Part shown: piece by piece, positions 46,304 to 55,482 of the stretch
Numbering within the stretch: the stretch's first letter is position 1
Layout of the letters: the number at the start of each line of letters is the position of its first letter
Assembly (NCBI RefSeq): GCF_024345975.1
Contig: NZ_JAGQCD010000018.1
Location: 1 to 64,000 of the forward strand
Direction: 5' to 3'
Source: Cyanobium sp. Cruz-8D1
GTDB taxonomy: Bacteria > Cyanobacteriota > Cyanobacteriia > PCC-6307 > Cyanobiaceae
Length of the DNA: 64,000 nt
Notes under the pieces: generated by a model
Seen by the model: the letters and a program-made list of their open reading frames with translations, nothing else
What the model was told of the DNA's origin: nothing
Database searches by the model: none
Program-made: the position numbers and the translations under genes

Positions 46304-47248
46304 TTATGCAACATCTGAGGCCGAGCGGATCCGCAGCAGGCCCCAGCGGTCCTGTTCGACCCGCTGCTCCACCCGCCAGCCCGCGGCCCGCAGATCCCTC
46401 TCCAGGCCAGGGGCCTGATCCACCAGCAGACCGCTGAGCAGGCCCACCCCGCCGGGGCCCAGCAGGCGCGGAAAGCAGGGAATCAGGGCCTCGATCACCG
46501 GCGCCAGGATGTTGCAGAGCAACAGATCGGCGCCGCGCCCCCCCAGCAGCTCCGAGAGGGACTCCGCCGACCCGGTGGTCACCGTCAGCGCCTGCGCGCC
46601 GTCCAGGCCGTTCAGGGCGGCGTTCTCCCGGGTCGCCCGCTCCGCCAGGGGGTCGGTGTCGGCGGCCGCCACGGTCGCCGCCCCCAGCCGCAGGGCGGCC
46701 AGGCCCAGGATGCCGCTGCCGCAGCCCAGATCGGCCACCCGCAGCTCCCGCAGGCCCGGCCCCAGGCCGGCCCGCTCCCGTTCGCTGGCCAGGGCTTCGA
46801 GCGCCTCCAGGCAGAGGCGGGTGGTGGGGTGGCTGCCGGTGCCGAAGGCGCTGCCCGGATCGATGCGGATCACCAGGCGATCGGCCTGCTCCGGCGGCAC
46901 CTCCAGCCAGGCCGGCAGCACCAGCAGCCGCTCGCCCACCGGATCGGGCCGCCAGTGACTCTTCCAGCTCAGGCTCCAGTCCTCGTCGTCCTGGCGGTGC
47001 CAGCGGACCTCCGGCAGCACCAGGTTGAAGGGTTCCCCCAGGGGGGCCAGGGCCCGCTCCAGCTCCAGCCGCTGGTCGGCGGGCCAGTCGCTTTCGGGCA
47101 GCCAGGCCAGCAACTGGCGGCGCTCCGGCGCCTCGGGGGGATGCTGCAGGGCGACCCGCGGCACCCCCAGGAGCGGCAGCTTCCAGAGCAGGGATTCCTC
47201 CAGTTCGGCAGGGGCGGCCATCTCCAGCCGCCACCAGACCAGGCCCAT
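46304..47248 (-). CDS. prmA: Ribosomal protein L11 methyltransferase
   Basis: A 314-residue SAM-dependent methyltransferase. Motif I is VADLGCGSGILGLAALRLGA, and the motif IV segment DLLLCNILAPVIEALIPCFP matches PrmA (NILA). SAFGTGSHPTTRLCLEAL is the PrmA-specific stretch. It overlaps the serA stop (TGATG at 47246-47250), so the two are translated together. Confidence 0.94.
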   Translation of the reverse strand: MGLVWWRLEMAAPAELEESLLWKLPLLGVPRVALQHPPEAPERRQLLAWLPESDWPADQRLELERALAPLGEPFNLVLPEVRWHRQDDEDWSLSWKSHWRPDPVGERLLVLPAWLEVPPEQADRLVIRIDPGSAFGTGSHPTTRLCLEALEALASERERAGLGPGLRELRVADLGCGSGILGLAALRLGAATVAAADTDPLAERATRENAALNGLDGAQALTVTTGSAESLSELLGGRGADLLLCNILAPVIEALIPCFPRLLGPGGVGLLSGLLVDQAPGLERDLRAAGWRVEQRVEQDRWGLLRIRSASDVA

Positions 47249-48834
47249 CAGAGGGTGACCGGATGGGCGGCCTGGATGCCGTTGATGTCGTGGATCACCG
47301 CCAGCAGGCTGGGGGGAATCGGGTCATCGAGGCTCAGCACCATCACGGCGTCGCCCCGCACGATGCGGCGCCCCACCTGCATCGAGGCGATGTTGACGTT
47401 GTGCTCGCCGAGCAGGGAGCCCAGCTGGCCGATGATGCCGGGCATGTCCCGGTGCCGCGTGAAGAGCATGTGACGGCTCGGCGTCACGTTCACCGGGAAC
47501 TCGTCGATGGTGGTGATGCGCAGTTCCCCGTCGGTGAACACCGCGCCGGTGACGCTGTGGTTGCCGCGGGGGCTACGGGAGCTCAGCTGGAGGGAGCCGC
47601 CGGCGAAGTCGCGGCTGGCATCGTCCTTCACCTCAAGCACGTGGATGCCGCGCTCCTTGGCCTCGAGAGTGGCGTTGACGTAGTTGATGCTGTCGCCCAG
47701 GGCGGCCGAGAGGATGCCCTTGAGGGCCGCCACCACCAGGGGCTGGGCCGGGTGGGAGGCGAATTCCCCCTGCAGCCGCACCTCCAGTTCGCTGATCTGG
47801 CCACTGGCCAGCTGGCTGAGCAGCAGGCCGAGGGTTTCGGCCAGTTGCAGGTGCGGTTTCAGCTGTTCCATCACCTCGGCGGTGAGGCCGGGGATGTTGA
47901 CGGCGCTGCGGGCCGGCAGGCCCAGCAGCACGTCCCGGATCTGCTCGGCCACGTCGATGGCCACGTTCTCCTGGGCTTCCTCCGTGGAGGCCCCCAGATG
48001 GGGGGTGAGGATCAGCCGCTCCTTGACCAGCCGCAGCGGTGAATCGGCTGCCAGGGGTTCTTTGGCAAACACGTCGATCGCCGCGCCGGCGATCACCCGG
48101 TTGTCCACCGCCTCGGCCAGGGCCTGTTCATCGATGATGCCGCCGCGGGCGCAGTTCACCAGCCGGGCGGTGGGCTTCATCGTGGCCAGCAGGGCCGCGT
48201 TGACCAGGTTCTCGGTGTCCGGGGTTCGGGGCAGGTGCAGGCTGATGTAGTCGGCTTCGGCGAACAGCTGGGGCAGGGCGAGCAGGCGCACCTGCAGGAG
48301 CTGGGCCCGCTCGGCGGAGATGAACGGGTCGTAGGCGGCCACGTCCATGCCCAGGGCCCGGGCGACGCGGGCCACGTGGGAGCCGATCTTGCCGAGCCCG
48401 ACCACGCCCAGGGTTTTCTTGTAAAGCTCGTTGCCCACGTAGGTCTTGCGGTCCCAGCCGCCGGCCATGGTGCTGGCGTGGGCGTGGGGCACGTGCCGCG
48501 ACAGGGAGAGCATCAGCGCCAGGGCATGCTCGGCGGCGGCGATCGTGTTGCCTTCTGGAGAATTCACGACGATGACGCCGCGACGGGTGGCGGCTGGCAC
48601 ATCGACGTTGTCGACCCCGACGCCGGCCCGGCCGATGATGCGCAGCTGGCTGGCGGCCTCGATCACCTCGGCGGTCACCTGGGTGCCGGAGCGGATCATC
48701 AGGCCGTCGTACGCGCCGATGCAGCCCACCAGCTGCTCCGGGCTGAGACCCGTGCGCACGTCCACTTGGGCAACCTGGGAGAGGATGTCAATCCCCGCCT
48801 GGTCGATGGGATCGGAGACCAGAACCTTCGTCAT
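47248..48834 (-). CDS. serA: D-3-phosphoglycerate dehydrogenase
   Basis: A 528-residue NAD enzyme for the first step of serine synthesis. N-terminal MTKVLVSDPIDQAGIDILSQ, NAD motif GVVGLGKIGSHVARVARALG, catalytic region LVNCARGGIIDEQALAEAV, a substrate-binding intervening domain (IDEFPVNVTPSRHMLF) and a C-terminal ACT-like domain (RDMPGIIGQLGSLLGEHNVN). ATG 48834 was chosen over a longer open frame because the latter runs into the upstream promoter gap. Divergent from the gene at 48929. Confidence 0.96.
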   Translation of the reverse strand: MTKVLVSDPIDQAGIDILSQVAQVDVRTGLSPEQLVGCIGAYDGLMIRSGTQVTAEVIEAASQLRIIGRAGVGVDNVDVPAATRRGVIVVNSPEGNTIAAAEHALALMLSLSRHVPHAHASTMAGGWDRKTYVGNELYKKTLGVVGLGKIGSHVARVARALGMDVAAYDPFISAERAQLLQVRLLALPQLFAEADYISLHLPRTPDTENLVNAALLATMKPTARLVNCARGGIIDEQALAEAVDNRVIAGAAIDVFAKEPLAADSPLRLVKERLILTPHLGASTEEAQENVAIDVAEQIRDVLLGLPARSAVNIPGLTAEVMEQLKPHLQLAETLGLLLSQLASGQISELEVRLQGEFASHPAQPLVVAALKGILSAALGDSINYVNATLEAKERGIHVLEVKDDASRDFAGGSLQLSSRSPRGNHSVTGAVFTDGELRITTIDEFPVNVTPSRHMLFTRHRDMPGIIGQLGSLLGEHNVNIASMQVGRRIVRGDAVMVLSLDDPIPPSLLAVIHDINGIQAAHPVTL

Positions 48835-48928
48835 GTCCGGCAGCGGTGCGGGGGGCGGGGGGCGGGGGGTACGCCCCCAGAGGGGCAGGCCGGAGGTGCA
48901 GTGTAGAGAGCGGTGAGGAGACGAGCCC

Positions 48929-49432
48929 ATGTCACTGAGTGTGGTGGTCGTGTTGGACGATCGCGATCGCCTGCAGGCGCTGCGGGATCGATTACTGGCG
49001 CTTCAGCCGGCCCTGACCCGTGTGCTGGCGATCGGCAGCGGTGAGGCGACCATGTCGGACGTCGAGCGACTGGACCCGGCCACGGCCCGGCGGCGGCGGC
49101 AGCAGTCGCTGGTCCGCTGGTTGCTGCCCTTCGGTTTTCTGGCCGGTCTCACCTTCACCCAGATCACGGATCTGCACACCTTCAGCTTCGCCGGGGCCTA
49201 CGGGGAACCGCTGATCGGCGGCCTGCTGGGCATGGGCTCCGGCTGGATGGGCAGCTTCGCCGCCGCTGCCAGCGTCAGCTCCGAGGAGGATGACCGCATC
49301 CGCATTCTGCGCAACCGGCTCGAGGAGGGCTGCTGGCTGCTGCTGCTGGAGGTACCCGCCGGGAGGGAGATCCCCTGGAGCACCATCCAGCTGGCACAAC
49401 CGAAGGCGGTCGTGCGGCTGGATGACACCTGA
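48929..49432 (+). CDS. Conserved hypothetical membrane protein
   Basis: A 167-residue protein. It has one or two hydrophobic stretches (WLLPFGFLAGLTFTQI and LIGGLLGMGSGWMGSFAAAA) between a soluble N-terminal part and a C-terminal strand-rich part (WLLLLEVPAGREIPW). The function is unknown. It precedes the photosystem II S4 gene by 11 bp, so they are probably one operon, and diverges from serA. Confidence 0.75.
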   Translation: MSLSVVVVLDDRDRLQALRDRLLALQPALTRVLAIGSGEATMSDVERLDPATARRRRQQSLVRWLLPFGFLAGLTFTQITDLHTFSFAGAYGEPLIGGLLGMGSGWMGSFAAAASVSSEEDDRIRILRNRLEEGCWLLLLEVPAGREIPWSTIQLAQPKAVVRLDDT

Positions 49433-49443
49433 GATCGGGCGCC

Positions 49444-50217
49444 ATGCTTCCACGACGGGACTTACTGGCAGGAAGTCGCCACCCCGAGGCCCTGGAGGGC
49501 CTGTTCAGCCTGGCGGAAACGGCCCTGCGCACCTGGGAGCCCCAGGTCAGCGGTTTTCTTGACGCCTCGGTGCGGGAGGAGGCCGAGGCCAGACTCGGCG
49601 CCCTCAGTGAACTGAGCCTCGCCAGCGACGGCGGCCACCCCGGCGCCGAGCGCCGCTGCCTGCTGCTGGGACGGGCGGGACAGGAGCCCACGGCCCCTGA
49701 TCTGATGGGGCTGGAGGTCAGCGGCAATTTCCTTTTCGATCCCGCCTCCGCGACCGACATGGTCGAAGGACTGGCCCGCGCCGGTGCCAGCGCGGCGGAG
49801 CGGGGCGATCTGTGGCTGCGGGGCGATCGGGGCGCCCAGGCCATCGTCTCAGCGGCCCTGGCCGGGCGGCTGGATGGGGGGGAGGGCCTGGTGCGCACGG
49901 TGTCGGTGCGCTTCGAGGCCAGGCCCATCGAGGCGCTGCAGCTGCCAGCCCAGCGCCTGCCCCGCCAGCTGACCACCGTGGAAGCCTCCCTGCGGCTGGA
50001 TGCCCTGGCCTCCGCCGGTTTCGGCCTGTCCCGTAACCGCATGGCCACCCTGATCCGCCAGGGGGCCGTTCGCATCGACTGGCGCGTGGTCAGCAGCCCT
50101 AGCCAGCCGCTGGCCGTGGGCACGCGGGTCCAGCTGGAGGGGCGGGGGGAGTTGGAGGTGTTGGCGATCGATCCCACCAAGCGGGAGCGCTTCCGGATCC
50201 GGATGGAGCGCCATTGA
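49444..50217 (+). CDS. Photosystem II S4 domain protein
   Basis: A 257-residue protein of the cyanobacterial/plastid photosystem II S4-domain family (TIGR03069-type). The S4 RNA-binding domain is C-terminal: EASLRLDALASAGFGLSRNR, then MATLIRQGAVRIDW. The N-terminal domain is YlmH-like. The family has been linked to photosystem II, but the RNA target is not known. It lies in the same operon as the preceding membrane protein. Confidence 0.9.
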   Translation: MLPRRDLLAGSRHPEALEGLFSLAETALRTWEPQVSGFLDASVREEAEARLGALSELSLASDGGHPGAERRCLLLGRAGQEPTAPDLMGLEVSGNFLFDPASATDMVEGLARAGASAAERGDLWLRGDRGAQAIVSAALAGRLDGGEGLVRTVSVRFEARPIEALQLPAQRLPRQLTTVEASLRLDALASAGFGLSRNRMATLIRQGAVRIDWRVVSSPSQPLAVGTRVQLEGRGELEVLAIDPTKRERFRIRMERH

Positions 50218-50284
50218 GACGCTGGGACCTCAGTTGACAGGAGGGAAGGTCGGCGAGTAGGAAAAGCCTTGGGAAGAGGCGGAT

Positions 50285-50303
50285 CCAACGGATTTCCCGT
50301 TGG
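50285..50303 (+). other. Small inverted repeat (hairpin) before tRNA-Val
   Basis: CCAACGG at 50285-50291 pairs with CCGTTGG at 50297-50303, giving a 7-bp stem with a 5-nt loop, 68 bp after the S4 gene stop. It has no T-run, so it is a weak terminator or a chance palindrome. Confidence 0.35.
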
Positions 50304-50381
50304 TGAAGTTGCGCTCGACATTCCGTTTCGATCTCTATCGAGATACCTGTCGTTTTCCCTGCACCTCGGTGACCCGGAAAC

Positions 50382-50453
50382 GGGCGATTAGCTCAGAGGT
50401 AGAGCACTACCTTGACACGGTAGGAGTCACTGGTTCGATTCCAGTATCGCCCA
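50382..50453 (+). tRNA. tRNA-Val (anticodon GAC)
   Basis: A 72-nt cloverleaf. The acceptor stem GGGCGAT pairs with ATCGCCC; the D arm is GCTC...GAGC; the anticodon arm CTACC-TTGACAC-GGTAG carries GAC, reading GUC/GUU valine codons; the T arm is ACTGG-TTCGATT-CCAGT. The discriminator base is A at 50453 and CCA is not encoded. It lies in the gap ahead of murD. Confidence 0.95.
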
Positions 50454-50548
50454 TTTCAGCTCTATTTAATTCCCCTGAATCTGCAGGCATTCAATTGTCT
50501 GTCGTTTCGCTGCTACCCTCAGCCGAACGTGCCTGTGAGCCTGCCAGC

Positions 50549-51955
50549 GTGAGCCCCACCGAGGCCGTTCCACCTCTGTCCTGCACGGTGGTTGTGGGGC
50601 TCGGTCGATCGGGGCTGGGGGCCGCCCGTTTGCTTCACGCTCGCGGCGAGACGGTGGTGGTGATCGAGAGCGGCGACTCTCCAGACCTTCGGGCCCGGGC
50701 CGCCGAGCTGGAGAGCGAGTCCATGGCGGCGCACCTGGGGGTTCCCCTCAGTGTCGAGGCGTTCTACGCCTTGCCGCTGCCGCCGTCGGCGGTGGTGGTG
50801 AGTCCGGGCATTGCCTGGAACCATCCGGTGCTGGAGCAGCTGCGCTCCCGGGGGGTGCAGGTGCAGGGGGAGATCGTGCCCGCCTGGCAGGCCAGCCGGG
50901 ATGTGCCCTGGATCGGCATCACCGGCACCAACGGCAAGACCACCGTCACTTGCCTGGTGCACCACCTGCTGGAGCAGGGCGGCAAGGACGCGCCGCTCTG
51001 CGGCAATGTCGGCATTTCCGCCGCCGAGGTGGTGCTGCAGCGGCGCCTGGAGGACGGCCACCGCCCTGACTGGCTGGTGGTGGAACTGAGCAGCTACCAG
51101 CTGGAGGCGGCCCCGGCGGTCGCCCCAGCCATCGGCGTGTGGACCACCCTCACCCCCGACCACCTGGAGCGCCACGGCACCTTGGCTGCCTACCGGGCCA
51201 TCAAGCGGCGCCTGTTGGAGCAATCGCGTCTCCGCATCCTCAACGCCGACGACCCCGACCTGCGCCGCCACGCGGACACCTGGGACCAGGCCGACTGGAT
51301 CACCGCCGGGCCCAAGCAGGCCCTGCCAGCCGGCCTCGACCCGGTGCTCTGGATCGATGAGCACGACCTGGTGCAGGGGCGCCAGGGACCCCTCTTCCCC
51401 GCCAGTGCCCTGGCGATGCCCGGGGCCCACAACCGCCAGAACCTGCTGCTGGCGGTGGCGGTGGGGCTCCAGGCCGGGCTGGAGCCAGCGGCGATGGAGG
51501 CCGCCTGTCGCTGCTTCCCCGGCGTGCCCCACCGGCTGGAGCGTCTCCGCCACCTCAACGGCGTCACCTGGTTCAACGACAGCAAGGCCACCAATTTCGA
51601 TGCCGCCGAAGTAGCCCTGCGGGCCCTGGAGGGACCGTTGGTGGTGCTGGCCGGTGGTCAGTCGAAGCAGGGGGAGGCCAAGACCTGGCTGGAGCGGCTC
51701 CAGGAGCGGGCGGCAGCGGTGGTGCTCTACGGCGCCGCCCGGGAGGAATTCACTGGCCTGCTGCACGCCAGCGGCTATGGCGGTGTGGTGCGGCAGGTGG
51801 AGGATCTGGAGGCTGCCGTGGCCCTGGCCGCCAGCCTGGCGCCGCAGCTCGGCTGCCAGGGGGTGCTGCTGTCCCCGGCCTGTGCCAGCTTCGATCAGTA
51901 CACCAGTTTCGAGGCCCGCGGTGACCACTTCCGTCGGCTGGTGCTGGCCCTCTGA
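50549..51955 (+). CDS. murD: UDP-N-acetylmuramoyl-L-alanine-D-glutamate ligase
   Basis: A 468-residue Mur ligase that adds D-glutamate in peptidoglycan synthesis. Motifs: TVVVGLGRSGLGAARLLHAR at the N-terminus, GITGTNGKTTVTCLVHHLLE (P-loop), TLTPDHLERHGTLAAYRAIK and WFNDSKATNFDAAEVALRAL. I put the start at GTG 50549; the frame is open further upstream through the tRNA, which rules out the longer form. Followed at 12 bp by the EVE gene. Confidence 0.94.
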   Translation: MSPTEAVPPLSCTVVVGLGRSGLGAARLLHARGETVVVIESGDSPDLRARAAELESESMAAHLGVPLSVEAFYALPLPPSAVVVSPGIAWNHPVLEQLRSRGVQVQGEIVPAWQASRDVPWIGITGTNGKTTVTCLVHHLLEQGGKDAPLCGNVGISAAEVVLQRRLEDGHRPDWLVVELSSYQLEAAPAVAPAIGVWTTLTPDHLERHGTLAAYRAIKRRLLEQSRLRILNADDPDLRRHADTWDQADWITAGPKQALPAGLDPVLWIDEHDLVQGRQGPLFPASALAMPGAHNRQNLLLAVAVGLQAGLEPAAMEAACRCFPGVPHRLERLRHLNGVTWFNDSKATNFDAAEVALRALEGPLVVLAGGQSKQGEAKTWLERLQERAAAVVLYGAAREEFTGLLHASGYGGVVRQVEDLEAAVALAASLAPQLGCQGVLLSPACASFDQYTSFEARGDHFRRLVLAL

Positions 51956-51967
51956 GACAGAAGACCC

Positions 51968-52435
51968 ATGGCCTGGTGGTTGATGAAGAGTGAGCCGGAT
52001 GTCTACGGCATCCAGCACCTGCAGGCGGAGGGCACCACCCTCTGGGACGGGATCCGCAACTATCAGGCCCGCAACTTCATGCGCTCGATGCAGATCGGTG
52101 ACCGCGCTTTTTTCTACCACTCCAATGTCAGTCCCCCCGGCATCGTCGGCCTGATGGAGGTGATCGAAACGGCGGTGCTGGATCCCAGCCAGTTCGACCC
52201 CAGCTCCAAGTACTTCGATCCGGCCTCAAAGCCTGGGGCCCCCCGCTGGGACTGCGCCCGTCTGGCCTATCGCGCCACGTTCCCGGCGATGCTCAGCCTT
52301 GAGGCCCTGCGGGAGTCGTTCAGCGTCGAGGACCTGGTGGTGGTGCGGCGGGGCAACCGTCTCTCGATCCTGCCGGTGAGTGACGCCAGCGCGGCGCGGA
52401 TCTTCACCCTGCTGGGGGTGACTCCGGACGCCTGA
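51968..52435 (+). CDS. EVE domain protein
   Basis: A 155-residue member of the EVE/PUA-like family (YTH-related), predicted to bind modified nucleobases in DNA or RNA. Characteristic: WWLMKSEPDVYGIQHLQAEG, WDGIRNYQARNFMRSMQIGD and RAFFYHSNVSPPGIVGLMEV. Length is normal. It probably shares a transcript with murD. Biological role in cyanobacteria unknown. Confidence 0.93.
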   Translation: MAWWLMKSEPDVYGIQHLQAEGTTLWDGIRNYQARNFMRSMQIGDRAFFYHSNVSPPGIVGLMEVIETAVLDPSQFDPSSKYFDPASKPGAPRWDCARLAYRATFPAMLSLEALRESFSVEDLVVVRRGNRLSILPVSDASAARIFTLLGVTPDA

Positions 52436-52453
52436 GTCGATACCCATCCCTGC

Positions 52454-52708
52454 TCAGGCCGCCGGCGCCGAAAACGCCTGATGGCCAGGAAACAGGTTGG
52501 CCAGATAGCAGCGGGTCACCCCCCGGTTGCGGACGCCGTTCTGCACAAGAAAGCCCGCCAGGGCGGCCTGGAACAGCCGGTACTGGTCCCAGTTGGGGTG
52601 GCACTCGATGAACTGACGCATGGCCTCCAGCAGCGGTTCGGGCACCTCCGCCCGCAGGCTCACCAGCGACTCGGCCCCGTCCAAGGGCAGGGTTCTCGGG
52701 CGGGCCAT
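52454..52708 (-). CDS. DUF2811 family protein
   Basis: An 84-residue protein from a cyanobacterial family of unknown function. LRAEVPEPLLEAMRQFIECH, NWDQYRLFQAALAGFLVQNG and YLANLFPG are the recognisable parts. ATG 52708 (MARPRTLPLDG) is preferred; an in-frame ATG at 52744 would add 12 residues. Converges on the EVE gene. Confidence 0.85.
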   Translation of the reverse strand: MARPRTLPLDGAESLVSLRAEVPEPLLEAMRQFIECHPNWDQYRLFQAALAGFLVQNGVRNRGVTRCYLANLFPGHQAFSAPAA

Positions 52709-53002
52709 TGCGGATTCCATGCAGTGCGTCAGCCACTTCTCCACACTGAAGCGGCCACGTCAAACGGCAGCGGCTCAGGCGAGGGGTGCCAGGTCCCAGC
52801 TTGAGACACAAGCCATTGCAGGGGCTTTCAGGCGTCCCCCGCGTTGCCATCCTCCCGCCGCAGCGGAGGCCGGCTGCTGTCAAGCCAGGGCGGCGGCCGG
52901 CGCCGTTTCTCCCCAGCTGAGGACAGGGGACAACGGCAGAGGAGCCCCGCCTGGGGAGAAACGGTGCAAAACAGGGGTGGCGGTTGCGGAATCCGCCAAC
53001 GA
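52709..53002. other. 294-bp gap with no gene seen
   Basis: Between two minus-strand genes (DUF1818 above, DUF2811 below). It includes a stretch of repeated small G/C-rich blocks. I saw no hairpin with a T-run, no tRNA, and no small RNA that I could recognise; it presumably contains the DUF2811 promoter. Confidence 0.35.
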
Positions 53003-53428
53003 TCAAGAATCCTGATCGCTTCCATCGTGCCCAGCGGGTCTCAGGCGCTCCAGGGCCGCGGCAAAGGCTTCGCTGGCGGCGGCACTCCAGCCCCCTTCGA
53101 TTCCCCGCGATCCCGGCTCCGGGGCGAGTACCAACTGCAGCGACCAACCGTGCAGATCCCCCCGCAGGCCCAGCCACAGGGATCCACCGCGGTCAGCCCG
53201 GGGATCCCCGATCGGCAATTCCAGCTCGATGTCGATGGCTTCGTCCGCCATCAGGGTGGACTTGAGGGCCCTGTGCTGGGCCGACAGGCGACCTGCCGCC
53301 TGTTGCAAGGCGTGCAGTTCGGCTCCTGTCAGTTCGCTGGCCCACCCATCACCGCCGATCAGGGCGGAGTAGGGGGTGCGGCTCTGGTCCACCACCAGCC
53401 GCCAGCCCTGGCCTTCGCCGATCTCCAC
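53003..53428 (-). CDS. DUF1818 family protein
   Basis: A 141-residue soluble cyanobacterial protein of unknown function. GEGQGWRLVVDQSRTPYSAL, WASELTGAELHALQQAAGRL and LMADEAIDIELELP are the family pattern. It begins at GTG 53428, 22 bp downstream of the rpoZ stop on the same strand, so it is probably co-transcribed with rpoZ. Confidence 0.85.
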   Translation of the reverse strand: MEIGEGQGWRLVVDQSRTPYSALIGGDGWASELTGAELHALQQAAGRLSAQHRALKSTLMADEAIDIELELPIGDPRADRGGSLWLGLRGDLHGWSLQLVLAPEPGSRGIEGGWSAAASEAFAAALERLRPAGHDGSDQDS

Positions 53429-53450
53429 AGCGGATTGGGATGGGCCCGGC

Positions 53451-53678
53451 TCAGCCGGGCAGCAGGTCGGGCTGGTCCTGCTCGTCGCTGAGTTCGACGA
53501 TGGCCCGCTGCACGGGCTTGATCATCGAGTCGTCGAGCAGGCCGTCGAAATCGTCGAAGCGGCGTTGCTTGGCCCGGAAAGCGATGCGAACGGTGGTCAG
53601 GTAGCGGTTGCTGGAGTGCCGGATCAGGCTCTCTCCTCTCTGGGCCAGCTCCTTGGCGTTGAGATCGCTGTTTGGCAT
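53451..53678 (-). CDS. rpoZ: RNA polymerase omega subunit
   Basis: A 75-residue omega subunit that helps assemble RNA polymerase. Key parts: [20 protein letters not shown] and [20 protein letters not shown]; the cyanobacterial omega is divergent from E. coli but this pattern is typical. A clear ATG at 53678 opens the frame. Divergent from the Hsp70-like gene after 150 bp. Confidence 0.92.
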   Translation of the reverse strand: MPNSDLNAKELAQRGESLIRHSSNRYLTTVRIAFRAKQRRFDDFDGLLDDSMIKPVQRAIVELSDEQDQPDLLPG

Positions 53679-53828
53679 ACAAACCTGACTATCAATAACG
53701 GCAGCCTAGATCAGCCCCCCGGCCCGCCCTTCCCCGCTGCACAAGGCCTAGAAGGGGAGCACCCGCGCCCGTGCGCCAGCAGGTCCACCGCCGCCATTTC
53801 GGCCCCCACCGCCCCCCTCCGACGACCC

Positions 53829-55382
53829 ATGCCCGGAACCCTCGCCATCGACCTGGGCAGCAGCACCACCGTGGTGGCCTGGCAGGACAGCCAGGGACCT
53901 CCCCGGCTGCTGCCCCTGCCGCCCTACAGCTGCGGCGACCCCTGCGTGGTGCCCAGCCTGCTGTGGCTGGAGACACCCGACGCCGACCGGCCCCTGATCG
54001 GCCGGCAGGTGCTGGAGGCGGCCCTGGCCGATGGCGACCATCCCGGCCTCTGCAGGGATTTCAAGCGGCACATCGGGGCCCCGACGCCTGCCCCACCGGA
54101 AGGCTGGCCCACGGCCGAGCGGGCCGGTGCCCTGCTGTTGGAGGGGCTCTGGCGGGTCCTGCCGCCGGGGATGGTGCCGGAGCGGCTGGTGCTCACCGCC
54201 CCGATCGAGACCTACCGGGGCTACCGGGCCTGGCTGCAGCGGGCCAGCCGCGATCTGGCCGTGCCGGAGCTGGCGCTGGTGGATGAGCCCACCGCCGCCG
54301 CCATCGGCGCCGGACTGCCCGCCGGCAGCCGGGTGCTGGTGGTGGACATGGGCGGTGGCACGATCGATCTCTCCCTGGTGGCTTTGGAGGGTGGAGAGGG
54401 GCGGGCGGCGCCGATCGCCCAGCTGTTGCGCTTCGCGGGCCGGGATCTGACCCGCAGCAGCCAGACCCTGCGCTGCGCCCGGGTGATCGGCAAGGCAGGT
54501 GTGGCCCTCGGCGGGCGGGACATCGATCATTGGATTGCGGCCCACCTCTGCCCGGAAGTCCCCGTCGACGGCGCCCTGCTGCAACTCGCCGAGCGGCTCA
54601 AGTGCCAGCTCAGCGACGCCCCCGAGGCCCTGCAGATCCAGGCGACGGCAGGATCCTTGCGCGAACTGACCCTCAGCCGGCCGGCCTTCGAGCGGCTGCT
54701 GGAGGAGCGGGGCCTGCTGCAACTGCTCGATGGCCTGCTGGAAGCGGTGCTGGCGGCCGCCCGCCGGGAGGGACTGGGGCTGGGCGCCATCGACGCGGTG
54801 CTGCCGGTGGGGGGTAGCAGCCGGATCCCCCTGATTCGCCGCTGGCTGGAGAGCCGCTGTCCGGGCGTGCCCCTGCGGGGCGAGCGGCCCGTGGAGGCCG
54901 TGGCCCTGGGGGCCCTGGCCCTGACGCCCGGTGTCCGGGTGCGGGACGTGCTGGCCCGTGGCGTGTCCCTGCGCTGCTGGGACCGGCGCAGCGGCTGCCA
55001 CCGCTGGCATCCCCTGTTCATGGCCGGCCAGAGCTGGCCCACGGAGCAGCCCCTGGAGCTGGTGCTGGCCTGCAGCAGGGATGGCCAGGACCAGCTGGAA
55101 CTGGTGCTGGGGGAGCCCTTACCCGAAGAACGGGCCGAAGTGGTCTTTGAGGGGGGGCTGCCGGTGCTGCGCGAGCGACCGGCGGGGGCGGCCCCGGTGC
55201 GGCCCTGGTCCACGCCGCCGCGGGCCATCCCCCTGGCCTCCCCTGGCCGCCGTGGCGTCGACCGGCTGCGGCTGCGGTTCCACATTGATGCCGAGGCCCA
55301 GCTCCTGGTGGAGTGCGACGACCTGGAGGCGCCCGCCGACGCTGGTCGCCAGGGGGGGCAACGCCTCGGCCCGGTGCGCTGA
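53829..55382 (+). CDS. Hsp70 (DnaK-like) ATPase
   Basis: A 517-residue Hsp70-family protein. The nucleotide-binding domain is clear: GTLAIDLGSSTTVVAWQDSQ at the start, VDEPTAAAIGAGLPAGSRVL (connect region), LVVDMGGGTIDLSLVAL, and VLPVGGSSRIPLIRRWLESR. The C-terminal part is shorter and less conserved than the DnaK substrate domain (DnaK is near 640 residues) and lacks the lid tail. ATG 53829 was chosen; an open frame upstream overlaps rpoZ antisense. The following gene encodes a membrane-anchored protein, which may be its partner. Confidence 0.88.
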   Translation: MPGTLAIDLGSSTTVVAWQDSQGPPRLLPLPPYSCGDPCVVPSLLWLETPDADRPLIGRQVLEAALADGDHPGLCRDFKRHIGAPTPAPPEGWPTAERAGALLLEGLWRVLPPGMVPERLVLTAPIETYRGYRAWLQRASRDLAVPELALVDEPTAAAIGAGLPAGSRVLVVDMGGGTIDLSLVALEGGEGRAAPIAQLLRFAGRDLTRSSQTLRCARVIGKAGVALGGRDIDHWIAAHLCPEVPVDGALLQLAERLKCQLSDAPEALQIQATAGSLRELTLSRPAFERLLEERGLLQLLDGLLEAVLAAARREGLGLGAIDAVLPVGGSSRIPLIRRWLESRCPGVPLRGERPVEAVALGALALTPGVRVRDVLARGVSLRCWDRRSGCHRWHPLFMAGQSWPTEQPLELVLACSRDGQDQLELVLGEPLPEERAEVVFEGGLPVLRERPAGAAPVRPWSTPPRAIPLASPGRRGVDRLRLRFHIDAEAQLLVECDDLEAPADAGRQGGQRLGPVR

Positions 55383-55482
55383 GGCCCAACGCTGGTGGAC
55401 GCCGACCAGGCTGCCCCCGGGACCGGGCGCCGGCGCCGGCCATTGCATACAAAGGAGAGACCCGCCCCGCTCCCCCCTCCCC

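Noticed and set aside
50285-50303. Strong terminator before tRNA-Val
   Set aside because: The inverted repeat is short and lacks a T-run, so I list it only as a hairpin.
50300-50548. Upstream extension of murD through the tRNA
   Set aside because: The open frame passes through the tRNA-Val gene; the MurD fold starts at GTG 50549.
53748-55010. Minus-strand frame of 420 codons opposite the Hsp70 gene
   Set aside because: Gln/Gly/His-rich shadow of the Hsp70 gene without any domain.
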